From contig NZ_NJIG01000003.1 of NCBI RefSeq assembly GCF_002209535.1, positions 1 through 64,000 on the forward strand: 64,000 bases of DNA, written 5' to 3'. The DNA is from Achromobacter marplatensis. GTDB taxonomy: Bacteria > Pseudomonadota > Gammaproteobacteria > Burkholderiales > Burkholderiaceae_B. The notes beneath the pieces are model-generated. The model was not told where the DNA came from. It worked only from the letters and a program-made list of their open reading frames with translations, and did not search any database. Each line of letters opens with the position of its first letter. Position 1 is the first letter of the stretch. Positions 40,313-49,650 of this stretch are shown piece by piece. A program made the translations under genes and the position numbers.

Positions 40313-41905
40313 CTATCGCGCCACGCGATAACCCGCGGCGTCCCGGTCCCAGGTGTCGCCGGTGATGCCTTCTTCCCGCAAGCGGAACTTGCGGACCTTG
40401 CCGTTTTCGGTGCGCGGCAGATCGTCCAGCACGCGCAGATAACGCGGCACCGCGAAATACGGCATGCGGGGCTGGCAGAAATCCAGCAGGGCCGCGTGCG
40501 TCAAGGACTGGCCGGGCTTGTAGACCAAGGCCGCCATCACCTCGTCCTCGGCCAGGTCGGAGCGCACCGCGTAAACCGCCACGACCGCCACGGCAGGATG
40601 CGCCAGCAGCACCTGCTCCACTTCGTAGGACGAGATGTTCTCGCCGCGGCGGCGGATCGCGTCCTTCATGCGGTCCAGGAAACGAAAGTAGCCATCGGCG
40701 TCGCGGACCACGCGGTCGCCCGTGTGGAACCACAGGTTGCGCCAGGCTTCGACCGTCTTGTCGTCCATGCCGAAGTAGCCGGTCGCCACCGCAAAGGGCG
40801 GCGTCGCGCGCAGCAGCAATTCCCCGGGCTCGCCATCGGGCACGGGCGCGTCATGTTCGTCGGCCACCATCGCGTCGAATTCCGGCGCGACGCGGCCCAT
40901 CGTGCCGGCCCGTTGCTCGGCCAGCGTTCCCCCCAGCGCGAAATTGGTTTCGGTCGACCCGTAGCCCTCCAGCAACGCGATGCCGGTGCGTTCGGTGAAG
41001 GCGCCATGAAAGCGTTCAGGCACGCCGGGCGCCAAGGCGATGCGCGTGCGGTGCCGGCGTTCCGCTGCGGCGGGCTCATGCGCCAGCAGCATCGGCACCA
41101 TCGCGCCCAGCAGATAGGTCACGGTGGCGCCGGTGGCCTCCAGGCGGTCGAAATAGCGGCTGGCGGAAAAGCGTTCGTCGCACACGATGGATGCGCCCGT
41201 CACCAGCGCCTGAAAGCAGGCGTTCAACGCATTGGTATGGAACAGCGGCAGGCTGGTGTAGAGCACGTCCGCATCGGTGATCTCCAGATTCCGGGCCGCG
41301 ATCCTGCCCCACCAGTAGAACTGCGCATGCGGGCAGCACACGCCTTTGGACAGCCCCGAGGTGCCCGAGGTGTACAGGATGGCCAACATGTCGCCGGGCT
41401 GGATTTCGGCCGCGGGCGGCAGGGGCGCCTCGGGCGGCGGTGGCGGCGCACTGGCCGGCGCAGGCAGGCCATTGACCGGAGAGGCCTCGTCCAGCAGCCA
41501 GATCGCCCGCAAGCGCAACGCGTCTGCCGGTTCTGTGGCGGGCATGGCGGCCAGCGCCGACAGGGCCGGACAGGACGCCGCGTCCGCCACCAGCAGCACG
41601 CAGCCGCTGTTGGCCAGGATGTGCCGCAGTTGCATGCCGCGGGACGCCGTATTGATGGGCACCACTACCGCGCCCAGCCAACCGCAGCCCAGGACGATGG
41701 ACAGGAATTCGTGCCGGTTGCCGGCCATCAGGCCGACACGGTCGCCACGCCTGACGCCTGCCGAGGCCAGGCGCGCGGCCCAGCTTGCAGCGTGGGCCGG
41801 CGCATCCCCGAAGCGCAAGGCCCCGCCCGGCGCCTGCACCCACAGGCGATCGCCCAGACGGGCGCCCTGCTCCACCAACAACGACGGCAATGTCAACGCA
41901 TGCAT
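40313..41905 (-). CDS. AMP-forming acyl-CoA synthetase (CaiC-like)
   Basis: The 530-residue ANL-superfamily ligase has the P-loop ILYTSGTSGLSKGV (about 180), GYGSTETNF (A5), WFHTGD (A7), RRRGENISSYEVE (A8) and the C-terminal catalytic lysine in PRTENGKVRK. It would activate a carboxylic acid taken up by the MHS transporter to its CoA thioester for the downstream thiolase-like/DUF35 pair. It is first in the operon and divergent from a LysR gene. The substrate is unknown. Confidence 0.9.
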   Translation of the reverse strand: MHALTLPSLLVEQGARLGDRLWVQAPGGALRFGDAPAHAASWAARLASAGVRRGDRVGLMAGNRHEFLSIVLGCGWLGAVVVPINTASRGMQLRHILANSGCVLLVADAASCPALSALAAMPATEPADALRLRAIWLLDEASPVNGLPAPASAPPPPPEAPLPPAAEIQPGDMLAILYTSGTSGLSKGVCCPHAQFYWWGRIAARNLEITDADVLYTSLPLFHTNALNACFQALVTGASIVCDERFSASRYFDRLEATGATVTYLLGAMVPMLLAHEPAAAERRHRTRIALAPGVPERFHGAFTERTGIALLEGYGSTETNFALGGTLAEQRAGTMGRVAPEFDAMVADEHDAPVPDGEPGELLLRATPPFAVATGYFGMDDKTVEAWRNLWFHTGDRVVRDADGYFRFLDRMKDAIRRRGENISSYEVEQVLLAHPAVAVVAVYAVRSDLAEDEVMAALVYKPGQSLTHAALLDFCQPRMPYFAVPRYLRVLDDLPRTENGKVRKFRLREEGITGDTWDRDAAGYRVAR

Positions 41906-42004
41906 GGCGACGCTTCCCCGGTTGTGCGGCCGCTGCCTGGCGTGGCGCGGCTCTATGGAATTAGTCTAGGAATCAACTATTTATGTGTCAAATTTATGGG
42001 TATT

Positions 42005-42019
42005 ATTTATCTTATAAAT
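42005..42019. promoter_or_regulatory. LysR-type operator candidate between the ligase operon and its divergent regulator
   Basis: ATTTAT-CTT-ATAAAT is a perfect 6-bp dyad with T-N11-A form, in a sharply AT-rich 136-bp gap between divergent genes. That is the standard position and form of a LysR-type box. It begins 37 bp upstream of the regulator start. Confidence 0.6.
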
Positions 42020-42041
42020 CAGACTGATATCAAGGGCGTGC

Positions 42042-42947
42042 GTGGACTTCGACTTGAATCTCATGCGGGTTTTCCTGACCGTGCTGCATGAACGCAGCGT
42101 GACGCGCGCGGCGCAGCGGCTGAACCTGACGCAGCCCGCGGTCAGCTATGCGCTGGCCCGGTTGCGCGAGCGTTTCGACGACCCCCTGTTCGTGCGCACC
42201 GCCACCGGCATGCAGCCCACGCCCATCGCCTTTGCGCTGGCCGGCCCGATCGAACGCGGCATGAACAGCTTTGCCGAAGCCGTCAGCCTGCGGCAGCGTT
42301 TCGACCCCGCCACCAGCACCCGGCGCTTCCGGCTGTCCATGTCGGATATCGGTGAAATGGTCTTCCTGCCACTGTTGATGGAACGCGTGCATGCGCTGGC
42401 CCCGCGCCTGCAGGTCGAGGTGCTGGAAATTCCGCTGGAGCAATTGCCCCAGGCGTTGAAGGACGGCGAGGCCGATCTGGCTATCGGCAACCTGGCGGGC
42501 CTGGGCCGTCACACCCGCCACGCCGACCTGTTCAGCGAGCGTTATGCGTGCATGGGGCGGCGCGGCCACCCGGTGCTGTCGGCCGGCCTGACCCGCGGAC
42601 AGTTCAAGCGGCTGGACCATATTCTGGTGGCCTCGCGCGCCAGCGCCCATCGCCTGCTGGACGACGTGCTGGGTGAAGCCGGCCTGCACCGCCAGCCCTA
42701 CCTGACGCTGCCGCACTTTTCCGCCGCCGCCGAGATCGTGCGCCGTACCGACCTGACCGTTACGCTGCCCTATCGGGCGGCCATCTGGTTCAACCGCGAC
42801 AACGCGTTCGAGATCCGCCCCCTGCCGCTCACCCTGCCGCCGCTATGCGTTACGGTGCACTGGCACGCACGCTTTGAAAGCGATCCCGGCACGATGTGGC
42901 TGCGGCGTCTGGTCGAAGACACACTGGCCGACCGCAGCCCGGCATGA
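42042..42947 (+). CDS. LysR-family transcriptional regulator (NodD/PcaQ-like subgroup)
   Basis: The 301-residue protein starts with MDFDLNLMRVFLTVLHERSVTRAAQRLNLTQPAVSYALARLR, typical of the NodD-like LysR branch. The GTG start at 42042 keeps this complete N-terminus. It diverges from the acyl-CoA ligase operon and is its probable activator, with the pathway substrate or CoA ester as inducer. Confidence 0.88.
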   Translation: MDFDLNLMRVFLTVLHERSVTRAAQRLNLTQPAVSYALARLRERFDDPLFVRTATGMQPTPIAFALAGPIERGMNSFAEAVSLRQRFDPATSTRRFRLSMSDIGEMVFLPLLMERVHALAPRLQVEVLEIPLEQLPQALKDGEADLAIGNLAGLGRHTRHADLFSERYACMGRRGHPVLSAGLTRGQFKRLDHILVASRASAHRLLDDVLGEAGLHRQPYLTLPHFSAAAEIVRRTDLTVTLPYRAAIWFNRDNAFEIRPLPLTLPPLCVTVHWHARFESDPGTMWLRRLVEDTLADRSPA

Positions 42948-43049
42948 TTTGATCGATTCATGCAACAGACCCTGGCAAGCCAGGGCGTAGATACGCGCAG
43001 TTCCTGCAACTAGACTGGCTCCATTCTTATTTCCCACCCGGAGCCCGCC

Positions 43050-43934
43050 ATGACTATTCTTCCCGCCCTGCGCCGTCTGCTACAGACCGCCGCCCTTGCC
43101 GCGCTGATCGCCCCGGCCCACGCCGCCGGCACCGGCCTGACGCTGACCCATTTCAACCCTGGCAACGACGCCATCTTCCCGGTGTCTTCGGTGCTGGTCA
43201 GCGGCCAGCACGACGCCATCCTGATCGATGCGCAATTCGGCAAATCGCAAGCCGCAAAAGTGGTCGATATGGTGCGCGCCAGCGGCAAGAAGCTGACCAC
43301 CATCTACATCAGCCACGGCGACCCCGACTTCTACTTCGGCCTGGACACGGTGCTGGCGGCCTTCCCCGACGCCCGCGTCGTGGCCACCGAACCGACCGTG
43401 CACCACATCAAGGAAACCGTGGACGCCAAGATCGGGTTCTGGGGCCCGAAGCTGGGCGCCGATGCGCCGTCCAAGGCAGTCATCCCGCAAGTGCTGCAAG
43501 GCCGCACGCTGACGCTGGAAGGCCAGACGCTGGAAATCACCGGACTGGACGGCCCGCAGCCGGATCGCAGCTTCGTGTGGATCCCGTCGCTCAAGGCCGT
43601 CGTAGGTGGGGTCGTGGTGTTCGGAGACCTGCATGTGTGGATGGCCGACACGCAAACGCCGCAGTCTCATCAAGATTGGCTGGCCACGCTGGCGCGCATC
43701 GAGCAACTGGCTCCCGTCACGGTCATCCCGGGCCACTACGCGCCGGGCGCACCGCTCAACCTGGAATCCGTCCGCTACACGCAAGCCTATATCCGCGCCT
43801 TCGACACGCAAGCCGCGAAGGCAGGCGACAGCGCCGCACTGATCGCCGCCATGAAGGCGCAGTACCCCAAAGCGGGCGCCGCCGCGTCGCTGGACATCAG
43901 CGCCAAGGTCGCCAAGGGCGAAATGAAGTGGTGA
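43050..43934 (+). CDS. Secreted metallo-beta-lactamase-fold protein with altered metal motif
   Basis: The 294-residue protein has a signal peptide (about residues 1-26, ending PAHAA). The MBL fold is recognisable from DAILIDAQFGKSQA, FGDLHVW and VIPGHYAPG. The metal motif that is normally HxHxDH reads SHGDPDFYFG, so two of its histidines are replaced by Asp and Phe; the later Asp and His are kept. It may bind a single metal, or have a different activity. GGAG precedes the ATG. It stands alone between LysR and argC. Confidence 0.8.
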   Translation: MTILPALRRLLQTAALAALIAPAHAAGTGLTLTHFNPGNDAIFPVSSVLVSGQHDAILIDAQFGKSQAAKVVDMVRASGKKLTTIYISHGDPDFYFGLDTVLAAFPDARVVATEPTVHHIKETVDAKIGFWGPKLGADAPSKAVIPQVLQGRTLTLEGQTLEITGLDGPQPDRSFVWIPSLKAVVGGVVVFGDLHVWMADTQTPQSHQDWLATLARIEQLAPVTVIPGHYAPGAPLNLESVRYTQAYIRAFDTQAAKAGDSAALIAAMKAQYPKAGAAASLDISAKVAKGEMKW

Positions 43935-43991
43935 TAGGCGGTGCGGGCGGCTAAGGGAGGCCTTTGCCGCCTGCTCCTGCTCTGTCAGGCG

Positions 43992-44924
43992 CTACCCCAT
44001 TGCCGCCAGCATCAGGTCCAGGTTCTGCACCGCCGCGCCGGAGGCGCCCTTGCCCAGGTTGTCGAACACCGCGGTCAAGAGCACCTGGCCATGCTGCTCG
44101 TTGCCATAGACCGCCAGCCGCAGATCATTGGTGCCGTTGAGCGCCTGGGGATCCAGATGCGTGTGCGCTGCGGCTTCCTGGCGGTCCACAACCTGTACAT
44201 GCGTCGTGCCGGCGTAGTGCCGTTGCAGGCAGTCATGCAATTGCTGGCTGGTCACGCCCGCCGGCAGCAAGCGCAGTTGCAGCGGAATCGTCAGCACGAT
44301 GCCCTGGCGGAACGCGCCGTACGCGGGCACGAACACGGGACGTTGCGCCAGGCCCGCGTGCGCTTCGATTTCCGGCGTGTGCTTGTGCGCCAAACCCAAT
44401 CCGTACAGCTGGAACGCCGGGCCTTTCGCGCCGTCCGGCCCTTCATAGGCGTCCACGCTGGCGCGGCCACCTCCCGAATAGCCCGACACCGCGTGCACCA
44501 CGGCCGGGTAGTCGGCAGGCACCAGCCCGGCCTGGATCAAGGGGCGCAGCAAGGCGATGGCGCCCGTGGGGTAGCAGCCCGGATTGCTGACGCGCTTGGC
44601 GCGGGCGATCAGCTCCGCCTGCCCCGCGTCCATCTCGGGAAAGCCGTACATCCAGCCCGGTGTGGTGCGATGCGCCGAGCTGGCGTCGATCACCCGCACC
44701 TTCGGGTTCACGACGGACGCCGCGGCCTGGCGGGCCGGCTCGTCGGGCAAGCACAGGATGGCCACGTCGCTGGCGTTGATGGCTTCGGCGCGGCGTTGCG
44801 GGTCCTTGCGCTCGGCCTCGGGCAGCGTCAACAGGCGCAGGTCGGTGCGACCGTTCAGGCGTTCGTGGATCTGCAGGCCGGTCGTGCCTTGGTCGCCGTC
44901 GATAAAGACAAGAGGATGGGTCAT
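43992..44924 (-). CDS. argC: N-acetyl-gamma-glutamyl-phosphate reductase, type 2 (short form)
   Basis: The 310-residue enzyme reduces N-acetylglutamyl phosphate in arginine synthesis. The nucleotide-binding start is [14 protein letters not shown], the catalytic Cys lies in [11 protein letters not shown], and a His in [10 protein letters not shown]. The length and GDQGTTG fit the type 2 class found in many betaproteobacteria. ATG at 44924 removes a long unrelated extension in the open frame. It diverges from a LysR gene. Confidence 0.92.
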   Translation of the reverse strand: MTHPLVFIDGDQGTTGLQIHERLNGRTDLRLLTLPEAERKDPQRRAEAINASDVAILCLPDEPARQAAASVVNPKVRVIDASSAHRTTPGWMYGFPEMDAGQAELIARAKRVSNPGCYPTGAIALLRPLIQAGLVPADYPAVVHAVSGYSGGGRASVDAYEGPDGAKGPAFQLYGLGLAHKHTPEIEAHAGLAQRPVFVPAYGAFRQGIVLTIPLQLRLLPAGVTSQQLHDCLQRHYAGTTHVQVVDRQEAAAHTHLDPQALNGTNDLRLAVYGNEQHGQVLLTAVFDNLGKGASGAAVQNLDLMLAAMG

Positions 44925-45075
44925 GACGTGCTCCGTCCCGGTCGGGAGGTGGGGTTGTGGCGGGCGCCGTCGCTGGCAATGCCAGCGGGGCAAGTCCGTA
45001 TCATCGATCCGCAGGCAACATAAGAAAAGTCGAATATCATGATCATTGGATTCATCTTTTCTGAACGATAAAGCC

Positions 45076-45969
45076 ATGCGCGAAATCAGCCTGGACCGCT
45101 TGCGCACCCTGGTGGCGATTGCCGATCTGGGGTCTTTCGCGGATGCCGCCCGCGCCCTGCACCTGGCGCCCCCTACCGTCAGCCTGCACGTGGCCGACCT
45201 TGAAGCCCGCATCGGCGCGCCGCTCCTGACCCGCAAGCGCGGCCAGGTGCGGCCCACCACCATCGGCGAGACCCTGCTGGAGCGCGCGCGCCGCTTGCTG
45301 GCCGAAGCCGACCAGGCCTTGGACGACGTGCAGCGCCAGGTGCAGGGCCTGTCCGGCCGCGTTCGGCTGGGCGCCTCTACCGGCGCCATCGCCCACCTGC
45401 TGCCGCAAGCCCTGGAAACACTGGGCCGCCACCACCCCGGCATCGACGTGCAGGTCGCCGTGCTGACCTCTCAGGAAACCTTGCAACGCCTGCATGACGG
45501 CACGCTGGATGTAGGGCTGGTGGCGTTGCCGCAACCGCCCATCGACGGGCTGGTGCTCAAGCCCTGGCGCCGCGATCCGGTCATGGCCTTCCTGCCCGCC
45601 GGCTGGCCGGCACCGGCGCGCGTCACGCCGGCGTGGCTGGCAGACCGTCCGCTGATCCTGAACGACGCCACCACGCGGCTCTCGCGCCAGACCGGCGAAT
45701 GGTTCGCGGGCGCCGGACTGAACCCGCGCGCCCGCATCCAGCTGAACTACAACGACGCCATCAAAAGCCTGGTGGCCGCCGGCTACGGCGCCACGCTGCT
45801 GCCGCACGAGGCGACCGCGCCGCAACCCGACCCGCGCATCATCATGCGCCCGCTACGCCCTGCACTGTGGCGCCCGCTGGGCATCGCGCACCGCGCGGAA
45901 AAGGTGGAACAGGCGACCCGCCACGTACTGGACGTGCTGTGGGAACTACGCGCCGCAAACGGCGGATGA
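45076..45969 (+). CDS. LysR-family transcriptional regulator divergent from argC
   Basis: The 297-residue protein has an HTH in [47 protein letters not shown] is the recognition-helix variant seen in a few LysR branches. ATG at 45076 is chosen; TTG at 45046 adds ten residues. The 151-bp divergent gap with argC suggests control of arginine synthesis, but this is only positional. It converges with the chloride-channel gene. Confidence 0.85.
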   Translation: MREISLDRLRTLVAIADLGSFADAARALHLAPPTVSLHVADLEARIGAPLLTRKRGQVRPTTIGETLLERARRLLAEADQALDDVQRQVQGLSGRVRLGASTGAIAHLLPQALETLGRHHPGIDVQVAVLTSQETLQRLHDGTLDVGLVALPQPPIDGLVLKPWRRDPVMAFLPAGWPAPARVTPAWLADRPLILNDATTRLSRQTGEWFAGAGLNPRARIQLNYNDAIKSLVAAGYGATLLPHEATAPQPDPRIIMRPLRPALWRPLGIAHRAEKVEQATRHVLDVLWELRAANGG

Positions 45970-45974
45970 ACCCC

Positions 45975-47777
45975 TCAAGCCGCGCGGCGGAAGTACGCCG
46001 TGCGCGCCGTTTCATCGCGCAGCCGCCGCGCACGCGAGCGGAACAGGTCCTTGCGGCCCACGATGCCCAGCAAACGGCCCGTGGCCCGGTCCACGATCGG
46101 CACGCGTCCGACGCCTGACAGCGCCATGCGGTCCGCGATCCGGCTGGCCAGTTCGTCGGGATAACCGATCACCTGCTCGCGTCCGACCAGCATCTGAGCC
46201 AGGGTGCGGGAATCGTCCTGCGCATTCAGCGCCCACGCCAGCGAGTCGGCGCGCGTGACCTCGCCCACCACGACGCCTTGCGCGTCCACCACCGGATAGC
46301 TGGTGTGCACGGGTTGCAGCGTCGTGAAATGCGCGACGGCCTGCCCCACCGTCGCGGTGTCCGGCAGCGTGTCGACGGCCTGCGTCATGATGGCCGACAC
46401 CCGCACCAGGTCGAACGGGTCCACATGGTATTCGCGGCTGATGTGATGGCCGCGGCGCGCGATCTTCTCCGTCAGGATCGACCGTTTCAACAGCAAGACC
46501 GTCACGCCATACGCGAAGACGCAAGCGGCCAGCACCGGCAGCAGCGCCCCCATATCGCCGGTCAGTTCTACCGTGAACAGCGTGGCGGTCAACGGCGCGC
46601 GCATGGTGCCGCCCATCATCGCGGCCATGCCCAGCAAGGCCCAGAAACCGGCGTCCGCCTGCGGCAGCCAGGGCGTGGCCAACGCGCCCAGCGCGCCGCC
46701 GAAGATGAGCAACGGCGCCAGCACCCCGCCCGACGTGCCCGACCCCAGAGCGATAGACCAGATCGCCACTTTCACCACCAGCAGCAGCAACACCGCCTGG
46801 AACGCCAGGTCGCCCGCCAGCAGGTGGCGGATGTTGTCATAGCCAACGCCCAGCGCGGCGGGGTCGATCAACCCGCCGATGCCGATCGCCAGGCCGCCAA
46901 TGGCCGGCCACCACATCCAGTGCAGGGGCAGCTTTTCAAACAGGTCTTCGGCCGCATACACCAACGTCGTCAGCACGCCCGAGCCCAACCCTGCCAATAC
47001 GCCCACCGCCGCGCAGGCCACAAGATGCCACGGGGTGAACGACAAGGCGCCCGCATAGGCGAAGACCGGACCGGCGTCCAGCGCAAAGGCGCGCGTGGCT
47101 GCCGCCACCAAGGCCGCCATTGCCACGGGCAGGAAGCTGCGCGGCTTCCATTCGAACAGCAGCAGCTCGACGGCCAGCAGCACGGCAGCCAGCGGCGTCG
47201 CGAAGATGGCCGTCATGCCGGCGGCGGCGCCGGCCACCAGCAAGGTCTTGCGTTCGGCGTCGTCCAGGTGGATGGTCTGCGCCAGCAAGGAGCCAATGGC
47301 GCCGCCCGTCATGATGATGGGCCCTTCGGCGCCGAACGGCCCGCCGGTCCCGATCGACACCGCGGACGACACGGGCTTCAGGATCGCGACCTTGGGTTGG
47401 ATCCGGCTCTTGCCGATCAGGATGGCCTCCATGGCTTCCGGAATGCCATGCCCGCGGATCTTCTCGGACCCGAAGCGCGCCATCAGCCCGATGATCAAGC
47501 AGCCCGCGACCGGGATGAAAACCGAGCCCCAGCCCAGCGCCCCGGCCGTGATCGGCAAGTCGGCGAACGAGAAGCGGCCGTGGTACGCCAGGTTGGTACA
47601 CAGGGAGATCAGGCGCAGCAAGGCCCAGGCGGCGGCCACGCTGGCCAGGCCGACGGGAATGGCCAACGCCATCAACAGGACGACGCGGCGGTCGGTGGTG
47701 AAATCGCCCAGGCGGGTGGACGCTTGGGCGGACGATGGCGCTGACGCGGCCGGGGCTGATGCGGGAGAGGTGGGCAT
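45975..47777 (-). CDS. CLC-family chloride channel/transporter with C-terminal CBS pair
   Basis: This is a 600-residue protein. Residues about 25-445 form the CLC membrane domain with GHGIPEAM (selectivity loop 1), GPFGAEGP (gating-glutamate loop 2) and GTSGGVLAPLL (loop 3). Residues about 465-590 hold two CBS motifs (IMTQAVDTLPDTATVGQAV; GVGRVPIVDRATGRLLGIVGR). The retained loop glutamate fits Cl-/H+ exchange or a gated channel. ATG at 47777 is used rather than TTG at 47783. It is divergent from a MarR gene across a dyad. Confidence 0.9.
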   Translation of the reverse strand: MPTSPASAPAASAPSSAQASTRLGDFTTDRRVVLLMALAIPVGLASVAAAWALLRLISLCTNLAYHGRFSFADLPITAGALGWGSVFIPVAGCLIIGLMARFGSEKIRGHGIPEAMEAILIGKSRIQPKVAILKPVSSAVSIGTGGPFGAEGPIIMTGGAIGSLLAQTIHLDDAERKTLLVAGAAAGMTAIFATPLAAVLLAVELLLFEWKPRSFLPVAMAALVAAATRAFALDAGPVFAYAGALSFTPWHLVACAAVGVLAGLGSGVLTTLVYAAEDLFEKLPLHWMWWPAIGGLAIGIGGLIDPAALGVGYDNIRHLLAGDLAFQAVLLLLVVKVAIWSIALGSGTSGGVLAPLLIFGGALGALATPWLPQADAGFWALLGMAAMMGGTMRAPLTATLFTVELTGDMGALLPVLAACVFAYGVTVLLLKRSILTEKIARRGHHISREYHVDPFDLVRVSAIMTQAVDTLPDTATVGQAVAHFTTLQPVHTSYPVVDAQGVVVGEVTRADSLAWALNAQDDSRTLAQMLVGREQVIGYPDELASRIADRMALSGVGRVPIVDRATGRLLGIVGRKDLFRSRARRLRDETARTAYFRRAA

Positions 47778-47858
47778 AGGCAAAACAGAAGTTCTGAAAA
47801 AAAGCGGGAATACAGGGAGGAATGCGACAAAAAACGCCAGCGTTTGCGCCAGATCATT

Positions 47859-47877
47859 TATATCGTATCACGACATA
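47859..47877. promoter_or_regulatory. Candidate MarR operator between the CLC gene and marR-like gene
   Basis: TATATCGT-ATC-ACGACATA is a 7-of-8 inverted repeat in an AT-rich spot 16 bp before the MarR-family start. Its right half (CGACATAT) recurs at 48399-48406 upstream of the HPP gene. Confidence 0.6.
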
Positions 47878-47892
47878 TATTAGAATCGGCTC

Positions 47893-48339
47893 GTGAAAAC
47901 GTCTCCGTCCCCCACTCCGCTGTCGCCCGCCGATTACGAATTGCTGGCCGACTTCCGTTACGCATTGCGCACCTTCGCCGCCTTCAGCGAAGGCGCCGCC
48001 GCTGAATTGGCGCTGACCCCGCAACAGCACCAGACGCTGCTGGCCATCAAGGGCACCCGCAAGAGCCCGGCCGGGCGGCGCGGCCTGTATGTGGGCGAAA
48101 TCGCCGACCGCCTGCTGATCCGCCCGCACACGGCGGCCGAACTGGTGGGCCGGCTGGCCCGCCTGGACCTGGTCAGCCGCGAGGCAGATCCCGAGGACGG
48201 CCGCCGCGTCGAGGTCGTGCTGACCCCCAAAGCCGAGCGCGTGCTTGAAAGCCTGTCCGCATCGCATCTGGAAGAATTGCGTGCGATGCGGCCCCTGCTC
48301 GCCCGCTTGCTGACACGCATCGGCGACGAAGCCGTTTGA
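47893..48339 (+). CDS. MarR-family transcriptional regulator
   Basis: The 148-residue winged-helix protein has helices ALTPQQHQTLLAIKG and LYVGEIADRLLIRPHTAAELVGRLARLDLVSREADPEDGRRVEVVLT, the standard MarR DNA-binding and wing region. GTG at 47893 is the start. Dyads on both sides suggest it represses itself, the CLC channel gene and the HPP/CBS gene. The ligand is unknown. Confidence 0.88.
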   Translation: MKTSPSPTPLSPADYELLADFRYALRTFAAFSEGAAAELALTPQQHQTLLAIKGTRKSPAGRRGLYVGEIADRLLIRPHTAAELVGRLARLDLVSREADPEDGRRVEVVLTPKAERVLESLSASHLEELRAMRPLLARLLTRIGDEAV

Positions 48340-48388
48340 TCGCGGCACGCGGCTTGAATCGGAGCCCGTCCGCCGTCGCGTGATAAAT

Positions 48389-48403
48389 TGTCGTCCCGCG
48401 ACA
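48389..48403. promoter_or_regulatory. Second MarR-type dyad, upstream of the HPP/CBS gene
   Basis: TGTCG-TCCCG-CGACA is a perfect 5-bp inverted repeat whose right arm continues as CGACATATTTGAAG. The dyad before the MarR gene continues as CGACATATATTAGAA. The shared half-site argues for the same regulator. Confidence 0.55.
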
Positions 48404-48429
48404 TATTTGAAGCACGCGAGGAGATCGTT

Positions 48430-49593
48430 TTGGGTGTGGCAATCAAGCGCTGGCTGAGCTCGTTCGCGCCAGCGCCCGTCGGCGTCAACCGGCGCGAGAA
48501 GCTGTATGGCGTCCTGGGCGCGCTGGTGGGACTGTTCTGCACGGAATGGGTGGGCCGCCACGCGCTGGGCAGCGCCAACCCCTGGTTCATCGCCCCGATG
48601 GGGGCGTCGGCCGTGCTGCTGTTCGCCGCGCCTGCCAGCCCGCTGGCCCAACCCTGGTCCATCCTGGCGGGCAATCTGGTGTCGGCCCTGATCGGGGTGT
48701 TCTGCGCGCAGATGATTCCCGTGCCTGGCCTGGCGGCCGCCGTGGCGGTGGCCCTGGCCATCGGCGCCATGTTCAGCCTGCGGTGCCTGCATCCTCCCAG
48801 CGGCGCGGTGGCGCTGACTGCCGTGCTGGGCGGGCCGTCCGTCGCCAGCCTGGGTTATGGCTTCGCACTGTGGCCGGTGGGGCTGAACTCCCTGATCCTG
48901 CTGTGCATCGCCGTGGCGTTCAATGGCGCGCTCAAGCGCAACTACCCCCGGCGCCACGCCGATCCGGCCCCTGGCCATCACACCCGCGACGCGGCGCCCA
49001 GCGCCCGGCTGGGCTTCAGCCGCGCCGACCTGGACGAAGCCCTGTCCCAGCGCGGCGAACTGCTGGACATCAGCAAGGAAGACCTGGAAGACATCGTGCT
49101 GGCTGCCGAACTGCGCGCCAGCCTGCGACGCTTCGGCGACGTGTCCTGTGCGGACGTCATGTCGCGCGATGTCGTCACGGTGCAGGAACAGGATCCGCTG
49201 GACTACGCGATCCGCCTGTTCGACAAGCACCGGCTGCAAGCGCTGCCCGTGCTGGATTCCGCCGGCCGCTACGCCGGCATGCTGGCGCAGGCTGACGTGC
49301 TGGCGCGCAAGAGCCGGCTCGTGACCGCCACGGTCGACGGCGTTCCAGCCCTGGATCTGCTGGTGGCCGACTGCATGCGCAGCGAAGTGCCCTTCGCCAC
49401 GCCCGGCCTGCCGGTGATCGAATTGGCGCGCCCGATGTCCGACAGCCTGCACTGCGTGCCGGTGCTGGATGCCTCGCGCACCTTGCTCGGCCTCATCACG
49501 CAGTCCGACCTGGTGGCCGCGCTGTACCAGATGGCGGTATCGGCCAGTTCGCAGGCCGCGGCGGGCGCAGACCCCGGCAAGCGCGTCGCCTGA
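48430..49593 (+). CDS. HPP-family membrane protein with C-terminal CBS pair
   Basis: The 387-residue protein has about four to five membrane helices (residues 25-175) with the HPP motif CLHPPSGAVALTAVLGG, then a linker and two CBS domains (about 230-375). HPP proteins are linked to nitrite or anion transport in some organisms; the CBS pair suggests nucleotide sensing. TTG at 48430 is preferred because GAGGAGA ends 5 bp before it; GTG at 48436 is possible. TTG at 48388 would overlap the operator and is unlikely. Confidence 0.82.
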   Translation: MGVAIKRWLSSFAPAPVGVNRREKLYGVLGALVGLFCTEWVGRHALGSANPWFIAPMGASAVLLFAAPASPLAQPWSILAGNLVSALIGVFCAQMIPVPGLAAAVAVALAIGAMFSLRCLHPPSGAVALTAVLGGPSVASLGYGFALWPVGLNSLILLCIAVAFNGALKRNYPRRHADPAPGHHTRDAAPSARLGFSRADLDEALSQRGELLDISKEDLEDIVLAAELRASLRRFGDVSCADVMSRDVVTVQEQDPLDYAIRLFDKHRLQALPVLDSAGRYAGMLAQADVLARKSRLVTATVDGVPALDLLVADCMRSEVPFATPGLPVIELARPMSDSLHCVPVLDASRTLLGLITQSDLVAALYQMAVSASSQAAAGADPGKRVA

Positions 49594-49597
49594 GCCC

Positions 49598-49613
49598 TCC
49601 GTAGCCCTACGGA
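49598..49613. promoter_or_regulatory. Palindromic operator candidate upstream of the sensor kinase gene
   Basis: TCCGTA-GCCC-TACGGA is a perfect 6-bp inverted repeat 37 bp before the kinase GTG. The same CCGTAG...CTACGG sequence occurs once more in the window as a perfect 18-bp palindrome behind the regulator gene (51729-51746). Confidence 0.65.
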
Positions 49614-49650
49614 TTCCTGTCCGCACTGGCCGCAAGGCATAATTTCAGGC

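Noticed and set aside
42970..42985. CCCTGG-CAAG-CCAGGG hairpin after the LysR gene
   Set aside because: The stem is short (6 bp) and has no T run, so it is not supported as an intrinsic terminator.
48388..48429. TTG start at 48388 for the HPP gene
   Set aside because: It would begin inside the dyad upstream of the gene and has no ribosome site, whereas GAGGAGA lies just before TTG at 48430.
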